This document shows, in pieces, positions 26,431 to 39,860 of a DNA stretch of 64,000 nucleotides. Every line of letters starts with the position of its first letter. Position 1 is the stretch's first letter. The notes below the pieces were generated by a model that saw nothing but the letters and a program-made list of their open reading frames with translations, did no database searches and was not told the DNA's origin. Both the position numbers and the translations under genes were made by a program. The stretch comes from Bombus terrestris (taxonomy: Eukaryota; Arthropoda; Insecta; Hymenoptera; Apidae). The stretch lies in NCBI RefSeq assembly GCF_910591885.1, contig NW_025963579.1:1-64000 (forward strand), written 5' to 3'.

Positions 26431-29400
26431 CCCACCTTGTCCAACGGTGTCCCACGGTGTCCAACGGTGTCCCACGTTGTCCCACGTTGTCCCACGTTGT
26501 CCCACGTTGTCCCACGTTGTCCCACGTTGTCCCACGTTGTCCCACGTTGTCCCACGGTGTCCAACGGTGTCCAACGATGTCCAACGGTGTCCAACGGTGT
26601 CCCACGATGTCCACCGATGTCCAACGGTGTCCAACGGTGTCCAACGGTGTCCAACGGTGTCCAACGATGTCCAACGATGTCCAACGATGTCCCACGTTGT
26701 CCAACGGTGTCCCACGTTGTCCCACGGTGTCCAACGATGCCCAACGGTGTCCCACGTTGTCCCACGTTGTCCCACGTTGTCCCACGTTGTCCCACGTTGT
26801 CCCACGTTGTCCCACGTGGTCCCACGTTGTCCCACGTTGTCCCACGTTGTCCCACGTTGTCCCACGTTGTCCCACGTTGTCCCACGTTGTCCCACGTTGT
26901 CCCACGTTGTCCCACGTTGTCCCACGTTGTCCCACGTTGTCCCACGTTGTCCCACGGTGTCCAACGGTGTCCAACGGTGTCCAACGGTGTCCAACGATGT
27001 CCAACGGTGTCCAACGGTGTCCCACGGTGTCCAACGGTGTCCAACGGTGTCCCACGGTGTCCAACGGTGTCCCACGTTGTCCCACGTTGTCCCACGTTGT
27101 CCCACGTTGTCCCACGATGTCCCACGTTGTCCAACGATGTCCAACGGTGTCCCACGTTGTCCCACGTTGTCCTACGTTGTCCCACGTTGTCCCACGTTGT
27201 CCCACGTTGTCCCACGTTGTCCCACGGTGTCCAACGGTGTCCAACGATGTCCAACGGTGTCCAACGGTGTCCCACGTTGTCCCACGTTGTCCCACGGTGT
27301 CCAACGATGTCCAACGGTGTCCCACGTTGTCCCACGTTGTCCCACGTTGTCCCACGTTGTCCCACGTTGTTCCATGGTTTCCCACGTTGTCCCACGTTGT
27401 CCCACGTTGTCCCACGTTGTCCCACGGTGTCCAACGATGTCCAACGGTGTCCAACGGTGTCCCACGGTGTCCAACGGTGTCCCACGTTGTCCCACGTTGT
27501 CCTACGTTGTCCCACGTTGTCCCACGTTGTCCCACGGTGTCCAACGGTGTCCAACGATGTCCAACGGTGTCCAACGGTGTCCCACGTTGTCCCACGTTGT
27601 CCCACGGTGTCCAACGATGTCCAACGGTGTCCCACGTTGTCCCACGTTGTCCCACGTTGTCCCACGTTGTCCCACGTTGTTCCATGGTTTCCCACGTTGT
27701 CCCACGTTGTCCCACGTTGTCCCACGGTGTCCAACGATGTCCAACGGTGTCCAACGGTGTCCCACGGTGTCCAACGGTGTCCCACGTTGTCCCACGTTGT
27801 CCCACGGTGTCCCACGGTGTCCAACGGTGTCCCACGGTGTCCAACGGTGTCCCACGTTGTCCCACGTTGTCCCACGTTGTCCCACGTTGTCCCACGTTGT
27901 CCCACGTTGTCCCACGTTGTCCCACGTTGTCCCACGTTGTCCAACGGTGTCCCACGGTGTCCAACGGTGTCCCACGTTGTCCCACGTTGTCCCACGTTGT
28001 CCCACGGTGTCCAACGATGTCCAACGGTGTCCCACGTTGTCCCACGTTGTCCCACGTTGTCCCACGTTGTCCCACGTTGTTCCATGGTTTCCCACGTTGT
28101 CCCACGTTGTCCCACGTTGTCCCACGGTGTCCAACGATGTCCAACGGTGTCCCACGTTGTCCCACCTTGTCCAACGGTGTCCCACGGTGTCCAACGGTGT
28201 CCCACGTTGTCCCACGTTGTCCCACGTTGTCCCACGTTGTCCCACGTTGTCCCACGTTGTCCCACGTTGTCCCACGTTGTCCCACGGTGTCCAACGGTGT
28301 CCAACGATGTCCAACGGTGTCCAACGGTGTCCCACGATGTCCACCGATGTCCAACGGTGTCCAACGGTGTCCAACGGTGTCCAACGGTGTCCAACGATGT
28401 CCAACGATGTCCAACGATGTCCCACGTTGTCCAACGGTGTCCCACGTTGTCCCACGGTGTCCAACGATGCCCAACGGTGTCCCACGTTGTCCCACGTTGT
28501 CCCACGTTGTCCCACGTTGTCCCACGTTGTCCCACGTTGTCCCACGTTGTCCCACGTTGTCCCACGTTGTCCCACGTTGTCCCACGTTGTCCCACGTTGT
28601 CCCACGTTGTCCCACGTTGTCCCACGTTGTCCCACGTTGTCCCACGTTGTCCCACGTTGTCCCACGTTGTCCCACGTTGTCCCACGGTGTCCAACGGTGT
28701 CCAACGGTGTCCAACGGTGTCCAACGATGTCCAACGGTGTCCAACGGTGTCCCACGGTGTCCAACGGTGTCCAACGGTGTCCCACGGTGTCCAACGGTGT
28801 CCCACGTTGTCCCACGTTGTCCCACGTTGTCCCACGTTGTCCCACGATGTCCCACGTTGTCCAACGATGTCCAACGGTGTCCCACGTTGTCCCACGTTGT
28901 CCTACGTTGTCCCACGTTGTCCCACGTTGTCCCACGTTGTCCCACGTTGTCCCACGGTGTCCAACGGTGTCCAACGATGTCCAACGGTGTCCAACGGTGT
29001 CCCACGTTGTCCCACGTTGTCCCACGGTGTCCAACGATGTCCAACGGTGTCCCACGTTGTCCCACGTTGTCCCACGTTGTCCCACGTTGTCCCACGTTGT
29101 TCCATGGTTTCCCACGTTGTCCCACGTTGTCCCACGTTGTCCCACGTTGTCCCACGGTGTCCAACGATGTCCAACGGTGTCCAACGGTGTCCCACGGTGT
29201 CCAACGGTGTCCCACGTTGTCCCACGTTGTCCTACGTTGTCCCACGTTGTCCCACGTTGTCCCACGGTGTCCAACGGTGTCCAACGATGTCCAACGGTGT
29301 CCAACGGTGTCCCACGTTGTCCCACGTTGTCCCACGGTGTCCAACGATGTCCAACGGTGTCCCACGTTGTCCCACGTTGTCCCACGTTGTCCCACGTTGT

Positions 29401-29520
29401 CCCACGTTGTTCCATGGTTTCCCACGTTGTCCCACGTTGTCCCACGTTGTCCCACGGTGTCCAACGATGTCCAACGGTGTCCAACGGTGTCCCACGGTGT
29501 CCAACGGTGTCCCACGTTGT
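26431..29520 (+). repeat. 1,730-bp duplication
   Basis: CCCACCTTGT at 26,431 and 28,161, c at 26,611 and 28,341, N at 26,731 and 28,461, and Y pairs at 27,171/27,501 and 28,901/29,231 are all 1,730 bp apart. H at 26,811 has become L at 28,541, so the second copy has about 20 L monomers in a row (28,481-28,680). CGCACGTTGT at 26,411 lies just outside the duplicated part. Confidence 0.87.
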
Positions 29521-30020
29521 CCCACGTTGTCCCACGTTGTCCCACGTTGTCCAACGGTGTCCCACGGTGTCCAACGGTGTCCCACGTTGTCCCACGTTGT
29601 CCCACGTTGTCCCACGTTGTCCCACGTTGTCCCACGTTGTCCCACGTTGTCCCACGTTGTCCCACGTTGTCCAACGGTGTCCCACGGTGTCCAACGGTGT
29701 CCCACGTTGTCCCACGTTGTCCCACGTTGTCCCACGGTGTCCAACGATGTCCAACGGTGTCCCACGTTGTCCCACGTTGTCCCACGTTGTCCCACGTTGT
29801 CCCACGATGTCCCACGTTGTCCCACGTTGTCCCACGTTGTCCCACGTTGTCCCACGTTGTCCCACGTTGTCCCACGTTGTCCCACGTTGTCCAACGATGT
29901 CCAACGGTGTCCAACGGTGTCCCACGATGTCCACCGATGTCCAACGGTGTCCAACGGTGTCCCACGGTGTCCAACGGTGTCCCACGTTGTCCCACGTTGT
30001 CCCACGTTGTCCCACGTTGT

Positions 30021-30690
30021 CCCACGATGTCCCACGTTGTCCAACGATGTCCAACGGTGTCCCACGTTGTCCCACGTTGTCCTACGTTGTCCCACGTTGT
30101 CCCACGTTGTCCCACGTTGTCCCACGTTGTCCCACGGTGTCCAACGGTGTCCAACGATGTCCAACGGTGTCCAACGGTGTCCCACGTTGTCCCACGTTGT
30201 CCCACGGTGTCCAACGATGTCCAACGGTGTCCCACGTTGTCCCACGTTGTCCCACGTTGTCCCACGTTGTCCCACGTTGTTCCATGGTTTCCCACGTTGT
30301 CCCACGTTGTCCCACGTTGTCCCACGTTGTCCCACGGTGTCCAACGATGTCCAACGGTGTCCAACGGTGTCCCACGGTGTCCAACGGTGTCCCACGTTGT
30401 CCCACGTTGTCCTACGTTGTCCCACGTTGTCCCACGTTGTCCCACGGTGTCCAACGGTGTCCAACGATGTCCAACGGTGTCCAACGGTGTCCCACGTTGT
30501 CCCACGTTGTCCCACGGTGTCCAACGATGTCCAACGGTGTCCCACGTTGTCCCACGTTGTCCCACGTTGTCCCACGTTGTCCCACGTTGTTCCATGGTTT
30601 CCCACGTTGTCCCACGTTGTCCCACGTTGTCCCACGGTGTCCAACGATGTCCAACGGTGTCCAACGGTGTCCCACGGTGTCCAACGGTGT
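30021..30690 (+). repeat. Third copy of the double-Y block (1,180 bp downstream)
   Basis: The block with Y at 28,901 and 29,231 recurs here with Y at 30,081 and 30,411, displaced by 1,180 bp. D at 28,841 pairs with 30,021 and W at 29,101 pairs with 30,281. The 330-bp intervals starting at 27,171, 28,901 and 30,081 translate to identical 107-residue peptides on the minus strand, so the three copies are essentially identical there. A further Y at 30,791 follows at 380 bp. Confidence 0.87.
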
Positions 30691-32820
30691 CCCACGTTGT
30701 CCCACGTTGTCCCACGTTGTCCCACGGTGTCCAACGATGTCCCACGTTGTCCAACGATGTCCAACGGTGTCCCACGTTGTCCCACGTTGTCCTACGTTGT
30801 CCCACGTTGTCCCACGTTGTCCCACGTTGTCCCACGTTGTCCCACGTTGTCCCACGTTGTCCAACGATGTCCAACGGTGTCCAACGGTGTCCCACGATGT
30901 CCACCGATGTCCAACGGTGTCCAACGGTGTCCAACGGTGTCCAACGGTGTCCAACGGTGTCCAACGATGTCCAACGATGTCCAACGATGTCCCACGTTGT
31001 CCAACGGTGTCCCACGTTGTCCCACGGTGTCCAACGATGCCCAACGGTGTCCCACGTTGTCCCACGTTGTCCCACGTTGTCCCACGTTGTCCCACGTTGT
31101 CCCACGTTGTCCCACGTGGTCCCACGTTGTCCCACGTTGTCCCACGTTGTCCCACGTTGTCCCACGTTGTCCCACGTTGTCCCACGTTGTCCCACGTTGT
31201 CCCACGTTGTCCCACGTTGTCCCACGTTGTCCCACGTTGTCCCACGTTGTCCCACGGTGTCCAACGGTGTCCAACGGTGTCCAACGGTGTCCAACGATGT
31301 CCAACGGTGTCCAACGGTGTCCCACGGTGTCCAACGGTGTCCAACGGTGTCCCACGGTGTCCAACGGTGTCCCACGTTGTCCCACGTTGTCCCACGTTGT
31401 CCCACGTTGTCCCACGATGTCCCACGTTGTCCCACGTTGTCCCACGGTGTCCAACGATGTCCAACGGTGTCCCACGTTGTCCCACGTTGTCCCACGTTGT
31501 CCCACGTTGTCCCACGTTGTTCCATGGTTTCCCACGTTGTCCCACGTTGTCCCACGTTGTCCCACGGTGTCCAACGATGTCCAACGGTGTCCAACGGTGT
31601 CCCACGGTGTCCAACGGTGTCCCACGTTGTCCCACGTTGTCCCACGTTGTCCCACGTTGTCCAACGGTGTCCCACGGTGTCCAACGGTGTCCCACGTTGT
31701 CCCACGTTGTCCCACGTTGTCCCACGTTGTCCCACGTTGTCCCACGTTGTCCCACGTTGTCCCACGTTGTCCCACGTTGTCCAACGGTGTCCCACGGTGT
31801 CCAACGGTGTCCCACGTTGTCCCACGTTGTCCCACGTTGTCCCACGGTGTCCAACGATGTCCAACGGTGTCCCACGTTGTCCCACGTTGTCCCACGTTGT
31901 CCCACGTTGTCCCACGTTGTTCCATGGTTTCCCACGTTGTCCCACGTTGTCCCACGTTGTCCCACGGTGTCCAACGATGTCCAACGGTGTCCCACGTTGT
32001 CCCACGTTGTCCCACGTTGTCCCACGTTGTCCCACGATGTCCCACGTTGTCCCACGTTGTCCCACGTTGTCCCACGTTGTCCCACGTTGTCCCACGTTGT
32101 CCCACGTTGTCCCACGTTGTCCCACGGTGTCCAACGATGTCCAACGGTGTCCAACGATGTCCAACGGTGTCCCACGATGTCCAACGATGTCCAACGATGT
32201 CCAACGGTGTCCAACGGTGTCCCACGTTGTCCCACGTTGTCCCACGTTGTCCCACGGTGTCCAACGATGTCCAACGGTGTCCCACGTTGTCCAACGGTGT
32301 CCCACGTTGTCCCACGTTGTCCCACGTTGTCCCACGTTGTCCCACGTTGTTCCATGGTTTCCCACGTTGTCCCACGTTGTCCCACGTTGTCCCACGGTGT
32401 CCAACGGTGTCCAACGGTGTCCAACGGTGTCCAACGGTGTCCAACGGTGTCCAACGGTGTCCAACGATGTCCAACGATGTCCAACGATGTCCCACGTTGT
32501 CCAACGGTGTCCCACGTTGTCCCACGGTGTCCAACGATGCCCAACGGTGTCCCACGTTGTCCCACGTTGTCCCACGTTGTCCCACGTTGTCCCACGTTGT
32601 CCCACGTTGTCCCACGTGGTCCCACGTTGTCCCACGTTGTCCCACGTTGTCCCACGTTGTCCCACGTTGTCCCACGTTGTCCCACGTTGTCCCACGTTGT
32701 CCCACGTTGTCCCACGTTGTCCCACGTTGTCCCACGTTGTCCCACGTTGTCCCACGTTGTCCCACGGTGTCCAACGGTGTCCAACGGTGTCCAACGGTGT
32801 CCAACGATGTCCAACGGTGT

Positions 32821-32831
32821 AAAAACGGTGT
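32821..32831 (+). repeat. Aberrant 11-bp monomer beginning with five A
   Basis: The monomer reads AAAAACGGTGT where CCAACGGTGT is expected. The CC is replaced by AAA, which adds one base and shifts the register from coordinates ending in 1 to coordinates ending in 2. It is the only run of more than three A in the array and creates a TAA at 32,820-32,822. Neighbouring monomers are ordinary. It may be a true mutation, an old junction or an assembly/consensus artefact. Confidence 0.9.
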
Positions 32832-35251
32832 CCCACGGTGTCCAACGGTGTCCAACGGTGTCCCACGGTGTCCAACGGTGTCCCACGTTGTCCCACGTTG
32901 TCCCACGTTGTCCCACGGTGTCCAACGATGTCCAACGGTGTCCCACGTTGTCCCACGTTGTCCCACGTTGTCCCACGTTGTCCCACGTTGTTCCATGGTT
33001 TCCCACGTTGTCCCACGTTGTCCCACGTTGTCCCACGGTGTCCAACGATGTCCCACGTTGTCCAACGATGTCCAACGGTGTCCCACGTTGTCCCACGTTG
33101 TCCTACGTTGTCCCACGTTGTCCCACGTTGTTCCACGTTGTCCCACGTTGTCCCACGGTGTCCAACGGTGTCCAACGATGTCCAACGGTGTCCAACGGTG
33201 TCCCACGTTGTCCCACGTTGTCCCACGATGTCCAACGGTGTCCCACGTTGTCCCACGTTGTCCCACGTTGTCCCACGTTGTCCCACGGTGTCCAACGATG
33301 TCCAACGGTGTCCAACGGTGTCCCACGGTGTCCAACGGTGTCCCACGTTGTCCCACGTTGTCCCACGTTGTCCCACGTTGTCCCACGTTGTCCAACGGTG
33401 TCCCACGGTGTCCAACGGTGTCCAACGGTGTCCCACGTTGTCCCACGTTGTCCCACGTTGTCCCACGTTGTCCCACGTTGTCCCACGTTGTCCCACGTTG
33501 TCCCACGTTGTGCAACGGTGTCCCACGGTGTCCAACGGTGTCCCACGTTGTCCCACGTTGTCCCACGTTGTCCCACGGTGTCCAACGATGTCCAACGGTG
33601 TCCCACGTTGTCCCACGTTGTCCCACGTTGTCCCACGTTGTCCCACGTTGTTCCATGGTTTCCCACGTTGTCCCACGTTGTCCCACGTTGTCCCACGGTG
33701 TCCAACGATGTCCAACGGTGTCCCACGTTGTCCCACGTTGTCCCACGTTGTCCCACGTTGTCCCACGATGTCCCACGTTGTCCCACGTTGTCCCACGTTG
33801 TCCCACGTTGTCCCACGTTGTCCCACGTTGTCCCACGTTGTCCCACGGTGTCCAACGATGTCCAACGGTGTCCAACGATGTCCAACGGTGTCCCACGATG
33901 TCCAACGATGTCCAACGATGTCCAACGGTGTCCAACGGTGTCCCACGTTGTCCCACGTTGTCCCACGTTGTCCCACGGTGTCCAACGATGTCCAACGGTG
34001 TCCCACGTTGTCCAACGGTGTCCCACGTTGTCCCACGTTGTCCCACGTTGTCCCACGTTGTCCCACGTTGTCCCACGATGTCCCACGTTGTCCCACGTTG
34101 TCCCACGTTGTCCCACGTTGTCCCACGTTGTCCCACGTTGTCCCACGTTGTCCCACGGTGTCCAACGATGTCCAACGTTGTCCCACGGTGTCCAACGATG
34201 TCCAACGGTGTCCCACGTTGTCCCACGTTGTCCCACGTTGTCCCACGTTGTCCCACGATGTCCCACGTTGTCCCACGTTGTCCCACGTTGTCCCACGTTG
34301 TCCCACGTTGTCCCACGTTGTCCCACGTTGTCCCACGGTGTCCAACGATGTCCAACGGTGTCCAACGATGTCCAACGGTGTCCCACGATGTCCAACGATG
34401 TCCAACGATGTCCAACGGTGTCCCACGTTGTCCAACGGTGTCCCACGTTGTCCCACGTTGTCCCACGTTGTCCCACGTTGTCCCACGTTGTCCCACGATG
34501 TCCCACGTTGTCCAACGTTGTCCCACGTTGTCCCACGTTGTCCCACGTTGTCCCACGTTGTCCCACGGTGTCCAACGATGTCCAACGTTGTCCCACGGTG
34601 TCCAACGATGTCCAACGGTGTCCCACGTTGTCCCACGTTGTCCCACGTTGTCCCACGTTGTCCCACGATGTCCCACGTTGTCCAACGATGTCCAACGGTG
34701 TCCCACGTTGTCCCACGTTGTCCCACGTTGTCCCACGATGTCCCACGTTGTCCCACGTTGTCCCACGTTGTCCCACGTTGTCCCACGTTGTCCCACGTTG
34801 TCCCACGTTGTCCCACGTTGTCCCACGGTGTCCAACGATGTCCAACGGTGTCCAACGATGTCCAACGGTGTCCCACGATGTCCAACGATGTCCAACGATG
34901 TCCAACGGTGTCCAACGGTGTCCCACGTTGTCCCACGTTGTCCCACGTTGTCCCACGTTGTTCCATGGTTTCCCACGTTGTCCCACGTTGTCCCACGTTG
35001 TCCCACGGTGTCCAACGATGTCCAACGGTGTCCAACGGTGTCCAACGGTGTCCCACGTTGTCCCACGTTGTCCCACGTTGTCCCACGGTGTCCAACGATG
35101 TCCAACGGTGTCCCACGTTGTCCAACGGTGTCCCACGTTGTCCCACGTTGTCCCACGTTGTCCCACGTTGTCCCACGTTGTCCCACGATGTCCCACGTTG
35201 TCCCACGTTGTCCCACGTTGTCCCACGTTGTTCCATGGTTTCCCACGTTGT

Positions 35252-38200
35252 CCCACGTTGTCCCACGTTGTCCCACGGTGTCCAACGGTGTCCAACGGTG
35301 TCCAACGGTGTCCAACGGTGTCCAACGATGTCCAACGATGTCCAACGATGTCCCACGTTGTCCAACGGTGTCCCACGTTGTCCCACGGTGTCCAACGATG
35401 CCCACCGGTGTCCCACGTTGTCCCACGTTGTCCCACGTTGTCCCACGTTGTCCCACGTTGTCCCACGTTGTCCCACGTTGTTCCATGGTTTCCCACGTTG
35501 TCCCACGTTGTCCCACGTTGTCCCACGGTGTCCAACGATGTCCAACGGTGTCCAACGGTGTCCCACGGTGTCCAACGGTGTCCCACGTTGTCCCACGTTG
35601 TCCCACGTTGTCCCACGTTGTCCCACGTTGTCCAACGGTGTCCCACGGTGTCCAACGGTGTCCCACGTTGTCCCACGTTGTCCCACGTTGTCCCACGTTG
35701 TCCCACGTTGTCCCACGTTGTCCCACGTTGTCCAACGGTGTCCCACGGTGTCCAACGGTGTCCCACGTTGTCCCACGTTGTCCCACGTTGTCCCACGGTG
35801 TCCAACGATGTCCAACGGTGTCCCACGTTGTCCCACGTTGTCCCACGTTGTCCCACGTTGTCCCACGTTGTTCCATGGTTTCCCACGTTGTCCCACGTTG
35901 TCCCACGTTGTCCCACGGTGTCCAACGATGTCCAACGGTGTCCCACGTTGTCCCACGTTGTCCCACGTTGTCCCACGTTGTCCCACGATGTCCCACGTTG
36001 TCCCACGTTGTCCCACGTTGTCCCACGTTGTCCCACGTTGTCCCACGTTGTCCCACGTTGTCCCACGGTGTCCAACGATGTCCAACGGTGTCCAACGATG
36101 TCCAACGGTGTCCCACGATGTCCAACGATGTCCAACGATGTCCAACGGTGTCCAACGGTGTCCCACGTTGTCCCACGTTGTCCCACGTTGTCCCACGGTG
36201 TCCAACGATGTCCAACGGTGTCCCACGTTGTCCAACGGTGTCCCACGTTGTCCCACGTTGTCCCACGTTGTCCCACGTTGTCCCACGTTGTCCCACGATG
36301 TCCCACGTTGTCCCACGTTGTCCCACGTTGTCCCACGTTGTCCCACGTTGTCCCACGTTGTCCCACGTTGTCCCACGGTGTCCAACGATGTCCAACGTTG
36401 TCCCACGGTGTCCAACGGTGTCCAACGGTGTCCCACGTTGTCCCACGTTGTCCCACGTTGTCCCACGTTGTCCCACGATGTCCCACGTTGTCCCACGTTG
36501 TCCCACGTTGTCCCACGTTGTCCCACGTTGTCCCACGTTGTCCCACGTTGTCCCACGTTGTCCCACGGTGTCCAACGATGTCCAACGGTGTCCAACGATG
36601 TCCAACGGTGTCCCACGATGTCCAACGATGTCCAACGATGTCCAACGGTGTCCCACGCTGTCCAACGGTGTCCCACGTTGTCCCACGTTGTCCCACGTTG
36701 TCCCACGTTGTCCCACGTTGTCCCACGATGTCCCACGTTGTCCCACGTTGTCCCACGTTGTCCCACGTTGTCCCACGTTGTCCCACGTTGTCCCACGTTG
36801 TCCCACGGTGTCCAACGATGTCCAACGTTGTCCCACGGTGTCCAACGATGTCCAACGGTGTCCCACGTTGTCCCACGTTGTCCCACGTTGTCCCACGTTG
36901 TCCCACGATGTCCCACGTTGTCCCACGTTGTCCCACGTTGTCCCACGTTGTCCCACGTTGTCCCACGTTGTCCCACGGTGTCCCACGGTGTCCAACGGTG
37001 TCCCACGTTGTCCCACGTTGTCCCACGTTGTCCCACGTTGTCCCACGTTGTCCAACGGTGTCCCACGGTGTCCAACGGTGTCCCACGTTGTCCCACGTTG
37101 TCCCACGTTGTCCCACGTTGTCCAACGGTGTCCAACGGTGTCCCACGTTGTCCCACGTTGTCCCACGTTGTCCCACGTTGTCCCACGTTGTTCCATGGTT
37201 TCCCAAGTTGTCCCACGTTGTCCCACGGTGTCCAACGATGTCCAACGGTGTCCAACGGTGTCCCACGGTGTCCAACGGTGTCCCACGTTGTCCCACGTTG
37301 TCCCACGTTGTCCCACGTTGTCCCACCTTGTCCAACGGTGTCCCACGGTGTCCAACGGTGTCCCACGTTGTCCCACGTTGTCCCACGTTGTCCCACGTTG
37401 TCCCACGTTGTCCCACGTTGTCCCACGTTGTCCCACGGTGTCCAACGGTGTCCAACGGTGTCCAACGGTGTCCAACGATGTCCAACGATGTCCAACGATG
37501 TCCCACGTTGTCCAACGGTGTCCCACGTTGTCCCACGGTGTCCAACGATGCCCAACGGTGTCCCACGTTGTCCCACGTTGTCCCACGTTGTCCCACGTTG
37601 TCCCACGTTGTCCCACGGTGTCCAACGATGTCCAACGTTGTCCCACGGTGTCCAACGATGTCCAACGGTGTCCCACGTTGTCCCACGTTGTCCCACGTTG
37701 TCCCACGTTGTCCCACGATGTCCCACGTTGTCCCACGTTGTCCCACGTTTTCCCACGTTGTCCCACGTTGTCCCACGTTGTCCCACGTTGTCCCACGTTG
37801 TCCCACGGTGTCCAACGGTGTCCCACGTTGTCCCACGTTGTCCCACGTTGTCCCACGTTGTCCCACGTTGTCCAACGGTGTCCCACGGTGTCCAACGGTG
37901 TCCCACGTTGTCCCACGTTGTCCCACGTTGTCCACGTTGTCCAACGGTGTCCAACGGTGTCCCACGTTGTCCCACGTTGTCCCACGTTGTCCCACGTTGT
38001 CCCACGTTGTTCCATGGTTTCCCACGTTGTCCCACGTTGTCCCACGTTGTCCCACCTTGTCCAACGGTGTCCCACGGTGTCCAACGGTGTCCCACGTTGT
38101 CCCACGTTGTCCCACGTTGTCCCACGTTGTCCCACGTTGTCCCACGTTGTCCCACGTTGTCCCACGTTGTCCCACGGTGTCCAACGGTGTCCAACGATGT

Positions 38201-39860
38201 CCAACGGTGTCCAACGGTGTCCCACGATGTCCACCGATGTCCAACGGTGTCCAACGGTGTCCAACGGTGTCCCACGGTGTCCCACGGTGTCCAACGGTGT
38301 CCCACGGTGTCCCACGTTGTCCCACGTTGTCCCACGTTGTCCCACGATGTCCCACGTTGTCCAACGGTGTCCAACGGTGTCCCACGTTGTCCCACGTTGT
38401 CCTACGTTGTCCCACGTTGTCCCACGTTGTCCCACGTTTTCCCACGTTGTCCCACGGTGTCCAACGGTGTCCAACGATGTCCAACGGTGTCCAACGGTGT
38501 CCCACGTTGTCCCACGTTGTCCCACGGTGTCCAACGATGTCCAACGGTGTCCCACGTTGTCCCACGTTGTCCCACGTTGTCCCACGTTGTCCCACGTTGT
38601 TCCATGGTTTCCCACGTTGTCCCACGTTGTCCCACGTTGTCCCACGGTGTCCAACGATGTCCAACGGTGTCCAACGGTGTCCCACGGTGTCCAACGGTGT
38701 CCCACGTTGTCCCACGTTGTCCCACGTTGTCCCACGTTGTCCCACGTTGTCCCACGTTGTCCCACGTTGTCCCACGGTGTCCAACGGTGTCCACCGATGT
38801 CCAACGGTGTCCAACGGTGTCCCACGTTGTCCCACGTTGTCCCACGGTGTCCAACGATGTCCAACGGTGTCCCACGTTGTCCCACGTTGTCCCACGTTGT
38901 CCCACGTTGTCCCACGTTGTTCCATGGTTTCCCACGTTGTCCCACGTTGTCCCACGTTGTCCCACGGTGTCCAACGATGTCCAACGGTGTCCAACGGTGT
39001 CCCACGGTGTCCAACGGTGTCCCACGTTGTCCCACGTTGTCCCACGTTGTCCCACGTTGTCCCAAGTTGTCCAACGGTGTCCCACGGTGTCCAACGGTGT
39101 CCCACGTTGTCCCACGTTGTCCCACGTTGTCCCACGTTGTCCCACGTTGTCCCACGTTGTCCCACGTTGTCCCACGTTGTCCCACGTTGTCCAACGGTGT
39201 CCCACGGTGTCCAACGGTGTCCCACGTTGTCCCACGTTGTCCCACGTTGTCCCACGGTGTCCCACGATGTCCAACGGTGTCCCACGTTGTCCCACGTTGT
39301 CCCACGGTGTCCAACGATGTCCAACGGTGTCCCACGTTGTCCAACGGTGTCCAACGATGTCCAACGGTGTCCAACGATGTCCAACGTTGTCCCACGGTGT
39401 CCCACGTTGTCCCACGGTGTCCAACGATGCCCAACGGTGTCCCACGTTGTCCCACGTTGTCCCACGTTGTCCCACGTTGTCCCACGTTGTCCCACGTTGT
39501 CCCACGTGGTCCCACGTTGTCCCACGTTGTCCCACGTTGTCCCACGTTGTCCCACGTTGTCCCACGTTGTCCCACGTTGTCCCACGTTGTCCCACGTTGT
39601 CCCACGTTGTCCCACGTTGTCCCACGTTGTCCCACGTTGTCCCACGGTGTCCAACGGTGTCCAACGGTGTCCAACGGTGTCCAACGATGTCCAACGGTGT
39701 CCAACGGTGTCCCACGGTGTCCAACGGTGTCCAACGGTGTCCCACGGTGTCCAACGGTGTCCCACGTTGTCCCACGTTGTCCCACGTTGTCCCACGTTGT
39801 CCCACGATGTCCCACGTTGTCCAACGATGTCCAACGGTGTCCCACGTTGTCCCACGTTGT
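35252..39860 (+). repeat. About 6-kb higher-order repeat, first copy
   Basis: Rare monomers here recur exactly 6,049 bp downstream: N plus CCACCGGTGT at 35,392/35,402 (41,441/41,451), CCCACGCTGT at 36,652 (42,701), CCCAAGTTGT at 37,202 (43,251), CCCACCTTGT at 37,322 and 38,051 (43,371 and 44,100), the 9-bp monomer at 37,932 (43,981), c at 38,231 and 38,791 (44,280 and 44,840), Y at 38,401 (44,450), CCCAAGTTGT at 39,061 (45,110) and N at 39,421 (45,470). The left edge is where the match stops by eye, near 35,252. Confidence 0.9.
37932..37940 (+). repeat. 9-bp irregular monomer CCACGTTGT, first copy
   Basis: One C is missing from an L monomer, moving the register back by one base. It is followed by g-g, five L, W, three L and CCCACCTTGT. 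The same defect in the same context lies at 43,981. Confidence 0.95.

Noticed and set aside
32815..32840. Transposon or retrotransposed poly-A remnant at AAAAACGGTGT
   Set aside because: Only five A, no target-site duplication, and ordinary monomers on both sides.
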